Below are positions 37,610-44,697 of a stretch of DNA of 50,444 nt, piece after piece. The notes under the pieces are model-generated. The model saw only the letters and a program-made list of their open reading frames with translations. It made no database searches and was not told the DNA's origin. Each line of letters opens with the position of its first letter. The stretch's first letter is position 1. The stretch is from JBDIBB01 sp039812685 (lineage in GTDB: Bacteria > Acidobacteriota > Vicinamibacteria > Vicinamibacterales > JAFNAJ01), in NCBI GenBank assembly GCA_039812685.1, contig JBDIBB010000015.1:1-50444 (forward strand), read 5' to 3'. Made by a program: the position numbers and the translations under genes.

Positions 37610-39850
37610 ATGTCATGGAGTGTATTCAACGGGCGGTGCGGAGGTCTTCTCGTGCTGGCGGCGTTGCTGGCCTGGTCCGCCGGGGCCGCGGCCCAGCCGG
37701 CTGAGGTGGCTTTCCGCGGACGGTTGCTGCACGCGGTGACGGGCGGTCCCGTGGCCAACGCCCTCGTGTTCGTGGAGGAAGCGGGAACCGACGTTCGATC
37801 GGCCGGTGACGGCACGTTCGTCGTGAGCCGGCTCGATGCGGGCACGTATCATCTCATCATCACGGCACCCGGCTTCACCCCGGACCGCGTCGAGGTGGTG
37901 GTGACGCGCGGCGCGCCGCCGCCATCGCGCGACATCCTCCTCGTGCCCGAACTGCACTACAGCGAGGTGGTGTCGGTGAGTCCGGCCGCCCGTGACCAGT
38001 TCGAGTCGTACCAACCCACCTCGGTCCTGGCGGGCCAGGACCTGGCCATTTCCATGGGCGCGTCGCTGGCCGACACCATGTCGACGCAGCCAGGCATGGC
38101 GCAGCGGTCGCTTGGCCCCGGCGCGGCCAGGCCGGTGATCCGCGGGTTCGACGGCGACCGCGTGATGGTGCTCGAGGACGGGCAGCGGATGGGCGACCTG
38201 TCGAGCCAGTCCGGCGATCACGGCGTGAACGTGAACCCGGCGGCCGCCACGCGGATGGAGGTGGTGCGCGGGCCCGCGACGCTGCTCTACGGGTCCAATG
38301 CGATCGGCGGCCTCGTGAACGTGATCTCCGACCTCATCCCCGATGCGCCAATCACCCGTTCCGGTGGCACGCTGCAGGTGGATGCCGGTTCGGGATCCCG
38401 CACCGGCGGCATCGCCGCCGACCTGTCGACCGGCAACGGCCGGTGGGCGCTGCACTTGGGCGGCGCGGGGCGGCGCTCGGGTGACGTCCGCACGCCGGGA
38501 TTCGTGGTCGACAACACCCAGTCACGCAGCGGGCTGGGCAGCGTCGGCGTGTCGCGGACCGACGCGAAGGGCTACGTGGGCGCCAGCTATCAGTACGACG
38601 ACTTCAAGTACGGCGTGCCCGTCGTCGAGGGCGGCCGCGTCCAGCTCACCCCCCGCCGCCACTCGCTGTCGGCACGTGCCGAGCGTCGCGAGATGGAGGG
38701 CCTCGTCCAGAACCTGCGCGGCAGCTTCTCGTTCCGCAGCTACCGCCACGACGAGCTCGAGGGCGGCGAGGTGGGGACGACGTTTCACAACGATGCGGCC
38801 GAGTTCGAGGTGCACGCCGACCATCGATCCGCGGGACGGCTCAGCGGCACCGCCGGCGCCTGGGGCATGGTGCGCGCCTTCGAGGCGATCGGCGAGGAAG
38901 CCCTGTCGCCGCCAGTCGATCAGAAGGGTTTCGCGGTCTTCTCCTACCAGGAGCTGACCTGGCCGCACGTCAGGCTGCAGTTCGGGGCGCGGTACGAACA
39001 CGCCGGTTTCAGGCCGGAGGGCGGCCTCAGGGCCCGCCGCTTCGACAACCTCTCGGCGTCGGCCGGCGTGCTGGTGCGGCCCACCGACGCGACGACGCTC
39101 TCGGTGAACCTCGCCCGCTCGGTCCGCAACCCGGCACTCGAGGAGCTGTACTTCTTCGGTCCGCATGCCGGCAACTTCGCGTTCGAAATCGGCAACGCCG
39201 ACCTGCCGTCGGAGAAGGGACTCGGTCTCGACGTCGCGTTCCGCTGGCGCGGCAGTCGCGGTTCGGGTGAGGTGAGCTACTTCCGCAACGACATCCGGGA
39301 CTTCGTGTTCCGCAAGCCGATGTCCGAGGAGGCCTTCGACGAACGCTTCGGCCACGACGCGCACGGCGGAGGCCACGGCCACGACCACGGCGACGAGTTC
39401 CCGTTCGTCGAGTTCACGGCCGCCGACTCCGTGCTGCAGGGCTTCGAGTTGCATGGCGACGTGCACCTGATGCCGACGTTGATCGCCGAGACCACCTTCG
39501 ACATGGTGCGCGGAGAGCTGAAGCGCTCGGGCCTGGCGCTGCCCCGGATTCCGCCGATGCGGTTCATCGCGGGCCTGCGCCAGCAGCGCGGCGCCTTCCA
39601 GGGCGGCGGCGAGGTGCTGGTGGCGGCCAGGCAGGATCGCGTGTTCGGCGAGGAGACGCCCACCGACGGGTACGCGCTCCTCAAGCTGTTCGCGTCCTAC
39701 TCGTTCCACCGCACCGGCCTCGTGCACACGGTGACGGTCCGCGTCGACAACCTCGCCAACGAGCGTTATCGCAACCACCTGTCCTACGTGAAGGATCTCG
39801 TGCCCGAGATGGGCCGCGACATCCGGGTGATCTACAGCCTGCGGTTCTGA
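37610..39850 (+). CDS. TonB-dependent receptor with His-rich loop, probable Zn/Cu uptake
   Basis: Outer-membrane receptor of 746 residues. Signal peptide (about 1-27), a carboxypeptidase-regulatory-like beta domain (about 30-115), a plug domain (about 130-245, with RPVIRGFDGDRVMVLEDGQR) and a 22-strand barrel ending in Phe. An extracellular loop at 582-596 is His-rich (His582, 585, 589, 591, 593). This loop and the overall plan resemble ZnuD-type zinc receptors. ATG 37610 has GAGGAG at 37597-37602. Together with the preceding CPACH protein it suggests a metal-uptake pair; the metal is inferred. Confidence 0.9.
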   Translation: MSWSVFNGRCGGLLVLAALLAWSAGAAAQPAEVAFRGRLLHAVTGGPVANALVFVEEAGTDVRSAGDGTFVVSRLDAGTYHLIITAPGFTPDRVEVVVTRGAPPPSRDILLVPELHYSEVVSVSPAARDQFESYQPTSVLAGQDLAISMGASLADTMSTQPGMAQRSLGPGAARPVIRGFDGDRVMVLEDGQRMGDLSSQSGDHGVNVNPAAATRMEVVRGPATLLYGSNAIGGLVNVISDLIPDAPITRSGGTLQVDAGSGSRTGGIAADLSTGNGRWALHLGGAGRRSGDVRTPGFVVDNTQSRSGLGSVGVSRTDAKGYVGASYQYDDFKYGVPVVEGGRVQLTPRRHSLSARAERREMEGLVQNLRGSFSFRSYRHDELEGGEVGTTFHNDAAEFEVHADHRSAGRLSGTAGAWGMVRAFEAIGEEALSPPVDQKGFAVFSYQELTWPHVRLQFGARYEHAGFRPEGGLRARRFDNLSASAGVLVRPTDATTLSVNLARSVRNPALEELYFFGPHAGNFAFEIGNADLPSEKGLGLDVAFRWRGSRGSGEVSYFRNDIRDFVFRKPMSEEAFDERFGHDAHGGGHGHDHGDEFPFVEFTAADSVLQGFELHGDVHLMPTLIAETTFDMVRGELKRSGLALPRIPPMRFIAGLRQQRGAFQGGGEVLVAARQDRVFGEETPTDGYALLKLFASYSFHRTGLVHTVTVRVDNLANERYRNHLSYVKDLVPEMGRDIRVIYSLRF

Positions 39851-39979
39851 TCGCGGCACCGGCATCCTGACGGCCGCGGCGTGCCTTGCCGTGCCCGGCC
39901 CGGATTGGTCAGAATCGAGCGTCGGTTTCACCGGCGGGCGTCGGCTTCGACGCCCGCCCCTCTTCCGGAGCGAACCGCG

Positions 39980-41248
39980 ATGGGGCAGCGGCTGGTGTGG
40001 TGTATGACGATCGCGGCCATCGCGGCGCTGGCAGCGTGCGCGGCGCCGGCCGCCGGCCAGGACGCGCCGCGTTCGCTCATCGAGCGCGCCCGGGCGCTGC
40101 TGCGTTCGACGCCGCTGATCGACGGGCACAACGACCTGGCGTGGGAGCTGCGCACCCGGGTCGGCTACGACCTCGATCGCCTCGACATCAGTCGCCCCCA
40201 GCCCGCGCTGCAGACCGATCTCCCTCGCCTGCGCCAGGGCCAGGTCGGCGCGCAGTTCTGGTCGGTGTACGTGCCGTCGGACCTCGACGGCCGGGGCGCG
40301 GTCACCGCCACGCTCGAGCAGATCGACGCCATCCACGCTTTGGTACGTCGCTATCCGGACGATCTCGAGCTGGCGCTGACGGCGGCCGACATCGAACGGA
40401 TCTTCCACGCGGGGCGCATCGCGTCGCTGATTGGCATGGAGGGCGGCCACTCCATCGATGCCTCGCTCGCGACGCTGAGGATGATGTACCGCCTCGGCGC
40501 GCGCTACATGACGCTCACCCACGCCAGCAACCTGTCGTGGGCCGACGCGGGGACCGACGCGCCGGCGCTGCGCGGGCTGTCGCCGTTCGGTGAGGCGGTG
40601 GTGCGCGAGATGAACTGGCTCGGCATGCTCGTCGACCTCTCGCACGTCTCGCCCGACACCATGCGCGCCGCGCTGCGCGTGAGCGAGGCGCCGGTGATCT
40701 TCTCCCACTCCTCGGCCCGGGCCCTCTGCGACGTCCCGCGCAACGTTCCCGACGACGTGCTGGAACTGGTCGCGCACAAGGGCGGCGTGGTGATGGTGAC
40801 CTTCGTGCAGGGCTTCGTCTCGCCGGAGGTGGCGGCGTGGCAGGCGCGCTTCGAGGAGGCACGGCGCGCCTGGATCGAGCGAGCCGCCGGCGATCGCGGT
40901 GCGGTCTCGTCGGAAGAGGCCCGCTGGCGCGCCGCCAACCCCGCGCCCAGGGCGACGCTCGCCCAGGTGGCCGACCACATCGATCACGTCCGCCGGATCG
41001 CCGGCATCGATCACGTCGGCATCGGCAGCGACTTCGACGGCATCGAGGCCGGACCGATCGGCCTCGAGGACGTCTCGAAGTTCCCCGACCTGATCGCCGA
41101 GTTGTTGCGGCGCGGCTACTCCGATGCTGACGTCAGGAAGATCCTGGGCGAGAACCTGCTGCGCGTGATGCGTGCGGCCGAGGCCACCGCCGCGCGACTG
41201 CAGCGGACACGCGGGCCGTCAGCCGAACGGCTGCCCGCGGCGAAGTAG
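39980..41248 (+). CDS. Membrane dipeptidase, M19 family, lipoprotein
   Basis: Dinuclear zinc dipeptidase of 422 residues. The leader ends in a lipobox (LAAC, Cys20), so the enzyme is probably envelope-anchored. Ligand motifs are complete: His50 and Asp52 in DGHND, the bridging Glu154 in GMEGGHS, His222 in DLSHVSP and His243 in FSHSSAR, plus Asp351 in GIGSDFDG. The length matches renal dipeptidase homologues. CCGGAG at 39965-39970 precedes ATG 39980. It may finish peptides produced by the other secreted peptidases, or hydrolyse D-amino-acid dipeptides. Confidence 0.95.
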   Translation: MGQRLVWCMTIAAIAALAACAAPAAGQDAPRSLIERARALLRSTPLIDGHNDLAWELRTRVGYDLDRLDISRPQPALQTDLPRLRQGQVGAQFWSVYVPSDLDGRGAVTATLEQIDAIHALVRRYPDDLELALTAADIERIFHAGRIASLIGMEGGHSIDASLATLRMMYRLGARYMTLTHASNLSWADAGTDAPALRGLSPFGEAVVREMNWLGMLVDLSHVSPDTMRAALRVSEAPVIFSHSSARALCDVPRNVPDDVLELVAHKGGVVMVTFVQGFVSPEVAAWQARFEEARRAWIERAAGDRGAVSSEEARWRAANPAPRATLAQVADHIDHVRRIAGIDHVGIGSDFDGIEAGPIGLEDVSKFPDLIAELLRRGYSDADVRKILGENLLRVMRAAEATAARLQRTRGPSAERLPAAK

Positions 41249-41324
41249 CGCCGTCGACGCCCTCACCGTACGGCCGCGACGAGCCGCACGGGTGGCCGCG
41301 CGCCGTTCGCGTGACGCGGACGGG

Positions 41325-41507
41325 TCAGCGCCTCTCTCTCGCCCGCGAGGCGGCCGCCCCCGCCGCGCACGAGGCGCACGGCGGCCGGCTGGCTGTCTGA
41401 GACGAGGCGCCGCGCAGCGCCCGCGGCAACAGCGGCCGGACGAGCAACCCCACGGCAGCCACGGCCGCCAGCGTCACGATGACATCCTGCAACGTGAACC
41501 AGGCCAC
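41325..41507 (-). CDS. FeoB-associated Cys-rich small membrane protein
   Basis: A 60-residue protein with one N-terminal helix (about 5-30) followed by a soluble tail with PPCASCAAG. The layout (short TM protein, C-x-x-C-x-x-G, last gene of a feo operon) fits the FeoB-associated family. GTG 41507 is supported by GAGGAGG overlapping the end of feoB, so translation should be coupled. It may help iron handling or stabilise FeoB; the function is not established. Confidence 0.75.
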   Translation of the reverse strand: MAWFTLQDVIVTLAAVAAVGLLVRPLLPRALRGASSQTASRPPCASCAAGAAASRARERR

Positions 41508-41517
41508 GCCACCCTCC

Positions 41518-43575
41518 TCACGCGATGCCCGCCAGCCGCAGGCCCTGATAGGTGACCGTCGCGAAGACGTAGGCCAGCGACGACATGTACAGGAACTGCA
41601 GCAGCGCCCATCGGGTCTGACCGGTCTCGCGGCGTGTCATCGTGAGCGTCGGCAGGCACTGCATCGCCAGCACGAAGAACACCAGCAGGCTCGCCGACGT
41701 GGCCGGCGTGAACAGCGGCGTCCCATCCTCGCGTGTCGCGCCGCGGATGCGGCCGAGCACACCCGCATCCGTCACGTCGTCGTTGCCAGCCGCGCCCACC
41801 AGCACCGACATCGTCGAGACGAACACCTCGCGCGCGAGGAAGCTCGTCATCACGCCCACCGTCAGTTGCCAGTCGTAACCGAGCGGCGCGAACACCGGCT
41901 GGATGACCCGGCCGAGGCGGCCCGCGATGCTGCCGGCCTGTGCCGACCGGGCCTCGATTGCCTCGGCCTCGGCGACCATGTCCGCCGCCTCGTTGGCCGG
42001 GAGATTCGGCGCCGCCGCCGCCGCGCGCAGTCGGCCGGCTTCGGCAGGCGGTTCGGTCTTGGGGTAGGCGCTCAGCCACCACATGACCACGCAGATGGCC
42101 ATGATGACCGTGCCGACGGTCTTGAGAAACGCCAGACCCTGATCCTTGGCGGTGAGGCTCGCGTTGGTGAGCGACGGCACCTTGTAACTGGGCAGTTCGA
42201 GCACCATCGGCCGCGCGCGGCCCCGGAGCACCGTACGCCCGAGCAGCAGCGCCGACACCAGCGCCGCAACGGCCCCCAGGAGGTAGCAGCCCGCGAACAC
42301 GAACCCGGCGACCAGCGGCCGATTCGCGAACAGCAGGCTGGTGAGCAGCACGTAGACCGGCAGGCGCGCGGAGCAGCTCATCATCGGCGCCACGAGGATC
42401 GTGGCGAGCCGATCGCGCCGATCGGGAATCAGGCGGGTGGCCATGATGCCCGGCAGCGCGCACGCGTGCGCGGTCAGCAGCGGCACGAACGCATGGCCCG
42501 GCAGGCCGAACCGGCACAGCAGCCGGTCCATCACGAAGGCTGCCCGGGCCAGGTACCCGGTGTCCTCGAGCAGGCTGATCAGGAAGAACAGCAGGCAGAT
42601 CTGCGGCAGGAACACCACCGTTCCGGCGATGCCGCCGATGATGCCTTCGGCCACCAGATCGTGCACGGGCCCGGGCGGCAGCGTCTCGCCCGCCAGCGCG
42701 CCGAGCCGCGCGAAGGTGACCTCGATCAGATCCATGGGCACGGCCGCGAGCGTGAACAGCGTCCAGAAGAGCCCGCCCATCAGCGCGACGAACACGACCA
42801 CGCCGAGCACCGGGTGCGTGAACGCGGCGTCGAGCCGTTCGGTCAGCGTATCGGCGCCCGTGCCGACCGCGCCTGGCCCGCCAACCGACGCTTCGACCAC
42901 GCGCTCGGCCCATTGCGGCAGTTCCCCCGCGCGATCGGCGGGTGGTGGCGGCAGTTCCGCCGCGGCTCGCGCCACGGCGCTCGCGCGCGACGAGGGGTCG
43001 AGCCGTCGCACGATGGCCTCGCCGACGGCCTCGACGCCGATGCCGCGGCGGGCCACCATCGGGACCACCGGACAGCCGATGAGGCGTCCCAGCCTGGCCA
43101 CGTCGAGTGTGAGCCCGCGCCGCTGCGCGAGATCGATCATGTTGAGCGCGACGACGACCGGCACGCCCGTCGCCAGCAGTTCGCCCACCAGCACGAGGTT
43201 CCGCGTGAGGTTGCAGGCGTCGGCCACGACCACCACCGCGTCGGGACGCCGGTAGACGCCGCCGCCCTGGAGCACGTCGCGGCACAGGCGCGATTCCGGC
43301 GCGTTCAGGCGCAACTCGTACAGGCCCGGCAGGTCGACGACCTCCACGGGCAGGCCTCCCACCATGGCGCGGCCGGTGCGGATGGCGGTGGTGGTGCCCG
43401 GGAAGTTCGACGTCTTGGCCCGGGCGCCGCACAGCCGGTTGAAGAGCGTCGTCTTGCCGGTGTTGGGGTTGCCGACCAGCGCGATGCGCGTCGAAGCCGC
43501 CGGGCCAGCCGCCGGCGTCGCAACCGGTGGCGCGATCGCGGCGCGAGGCGCGATGAGTTCGTCGGTGGGGGTCAT
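41518..43575 (-). CDS. feoB: Ferrous iron transporter FeoB
   Basis: Ferrous iron permease of 685 residues. The N-terminal G domain has G1 GNPNTGKT (35-42), G2 in FPGTTTA, G3 DLPG (81-84) and G4 NMID (145-148). A helical spacer domain is followed by two Gate domains with the conserved Cys regions AHACALPGIMATR and MMSCSARLPVYV. A Pro/Ala-rich N-terminal stretch of about 28 residues precedes the G domain. ATG 43575 has no clear Shine-Dalgarno. It is preceded by feoA (82-base gap) and followed by the small Cys-rich protein. Probably regulated by Fur through the palindrome upstream of feoA. Confidence 0.96.
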   Translation of the reverse strand: MTPTDELIAPRAAIAPPVATPAAGPAASTRIALVGNPNTGKTTLFNRLCGARAKTSNFPGTTTAIRTGRAMVGGLPVEVVDLPGLYELRLNAPESRLCRDVLQGGGVYRRPDAVVVVADACNLTRNLVLVGELLATGVPVVVALNMIDLAQRRGLTLDVARLGRLIGCPVVPMVARRGIGVEAVGEAIVRRLDPSSRASAVARAAAELPPPPADRAGELPQWAERVVEASVGGPGAVGTGADTLTERLDAAFTHPVLGVVVFVALMGGLFWTLFTLAAVPMDLIEVTFARLGALAGETLPPGPVHDLVAEGIIGGIAGTVVFLPQICLLFFLISLLEDTGYLARAAFVMDRLLCRFGLPGHAFVPLLTAHACALPGIMATRLIPDRRDRLATILVAPMMSCSARLPVYVLLTSLLFANRPLVAGFVFAGCYLLGAVAALVSALLLGRTVLRGRARPMVLELPSYKVPSLTNASLTAKDQGLAFLKTVGTVIMAICVVMWWLSAYPKTEPPAEAGRLRAAAAAPNLPANEAADMVAEAEAIEARSAQAGSIAGRLGRVIQPVFAPLGYDWQLTVGVMTSFLAREVFVSTMSVLVGAAGNDDVTDAGVLGRIRGATREDGTPLFTPATSASLLVFFVLAMQCLPTLTMTRRETGQTRWALLQFLYMSSLAYVFATVTYQGLRLAGIA

Positions 43576-43657
43576 CGGAGCACTGGCGACGGATCGAGCG
43601 ATGGCCTCAGCGCATGGCGCCTGCCGTGGCCGCTGCCCCGGGGGCACTCGCGAGACG

Positions 43658-43915
43658 TCAGCAGGCGGGCTCCGGGACGACGAGCACCTGTTCGGCCACT
43701 GTCTTGGACAGGCCGATCCGCGTGGCACGCACCTGGACGATGCAGGGTTCGCCCGACTTGCAGAGGCGAAGACGGCAGCGCTCAGTGAGGCCGAGTGCGC
43801 GCAACAGCGCACCGTCCTCTCCCGGAACGTCGGTCGCGTGGAGACGGGCGATGGCGCCGGCCGGCAGGTCGCACAGGCGAACGGGGCACACGTCACACGA
43901 CTCCGGCGGAGTCAT
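43658..43915 (-). CDS. feoA: FeoA-domain protein
   Basis: An 85-residue SH3-like protein of the FeoA family, cytoplasmic and thought to modulate FeoB. Typical sequence is LPAGAIARLH, GEDGALLRALGLTERCRLRL and GLSKTVAEQVLV. The N-terminus adds a Cys cluster (SCDVCPVRLCDL) not present in short FeoA proteins. ATG 43915 is chosen: the other candidate, ATG 43945, lies inside the Fur-like palindrome, which makes it an unlikely start. First gene of the feo operon. Confidence 0.9.
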   Translation of the reverse strand: MTPPESCDVCPVRLCDLPAGAIARLHATDVPGEDGALLRALGLTERCRLRLCKSGEPCIVQVRATRIGLSKTVAEQVLVVPEPAC

Positions 43916-43935
43916 GGCGGTTGAAAGCGGCGAAA

Positions 43936-43950
43936 TGAGACTCATTCTCA
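43936..43950 (-). promoter_or_regulatory. Fur-box-like palindrome upstream of feoA
   Basis: Read on the minus strand the site is TGAGAATGAGTCTCA. It matches 11 of the 14 defined positions of the 7-1-7 Fur consensus (TGATAATnATTATCA), and the two half-sites differ by one base. Two overlapping -10-like TATGCT hexamers lie just upstream at 43966-43976. Iron-dependent repression of feoAB is the natural reading. Confidence 0.7.
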
Positions 43951-44222
43951 CTTCCTGACTGCAAGAGCATAGCATAGAACGACGAAATCCGACTCTCCTG
44001 GTCGGATTATTCGGCCAGCGTCCGATCGCGCTTCAATCCGGTGCCCGCGGGCAGCCCCTGCCGCGCCTGCCCGGCCACCCCGGCGGGATCGGTCACCGGT
44101 GTCTGGTCATCGACCCGCGGTTCGCCGTATGCTGGCCGCCGGCCGGCGGCCGGCCGGATGTGGCCGGACGCCCGAATCGACGCCGGAACCACGCCCAAAC
44201 GCCTCGCCCTTTCCCAGTTGTC
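43951..44222. other. Divergent intergenic region, feoA / osmC
   Basis: About 270 bases without a supported gene. It starts with the feo promoter region and includes a perfect 18-bp palindrome at 44134-44151 (GGCCGCCGG with its mirror) and a plus-strand TATGCT at 44128-44133 that could be an osmC -10. Nothing else is evident. Confidence 0.45.
44134..44151. repeat. Perfect 18-bp GC palindrome upstream of osmC
   Basis: The sequence reads the same on both strands and is followed by further GGCCGG units. It resembles the palindrome at 6-25. It may be an RNA hairpin or just compositional; no known repeat family is recognised. Confidence 0.45.
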
Positions 44223-44666
44223 ATGTCCACACCCGCTCCCAACACCACCGAAACCGCGAACAAGCCCCCGATGACCGTGCACCTCGACTGGCAGCAGGAC
44301 CTCGTCTTCGCCGGCAGGGTCGGCGATGTGTCGATGACGCTCGATGGCAGTTCGAAGGCCGCGCCATCACCCATGCACGCCGTGGCCTTCGGCCTTGCCG
44401 GCTGCATGGCCATCGACGTCGCGCACATCCTGGGCCGGGGGCGGCATCCGTTCACCGCCATCGCCGCGCGCCTCGATGCGCACCGCAGCAACGGCCAGCC
44501 GGCGCGGTTCACGCGGATGGACCTGCATTACACCGTGACGGGCGACGTCCCGCCCGATGCCCTCGCCCGCGCCATCGAGCTCTCGCGCGAGAAGTACTGC
44601 TCGGTCTGGCACTCGCTGCGGCAGGACATCGAGCTGAACACGAGCTTCGAGGTCGTCACCGCGTAG
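44223..44666 (+). CDS. OsmC-family protein
   Basis: A 147-residue cytoplasmic thiol peroxidase-type protein. The two redox Cys are Cys61 in GLAGCMAID and Cys126 in EKYCSVWHSL, both in their usual contexts. The family reduces organic hydroperoxides, although YhfA-like members have unknown roles and this protein is closer to those by length. ATG 44223 has no clear Shine-Dalgarno; an upstream in-frame ATG at 44160 gives a low-complexity N-terminus. Divergent from the feo operon, so a link between iron and oxidative stress is possible. Confidence 0.92.
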   Translation: MSTPAPNTTETANKPPMTVHLDWQQDLVFAGRVGDVSMTLDGSSKAAPSPMHAVAFGLAGCMAIDVAHILGRGRHPFTAIAARLDAHRSNGQPARFTRMDLHYTVTGDVPPDALARAIELSREKYCSVWHSLRQDIELNTSFEVVTA

Positions 44667-44697
44667 CACGGGCGGCGATGCCGCCGCGGGAGGTCAG

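Noticed and set aside
43913..43945. Longer feoA starting at ATG 43945
   Set aside because: The start lies inside the Fur-like palindrome and the extra residues are not family-like.
44134..44151. Palindromes at 6-25 and 44134-44151 as copies of a mobile repeat
   Set aside because: They share only GGCCGG units expected by chance at this GC content; flanks differ.
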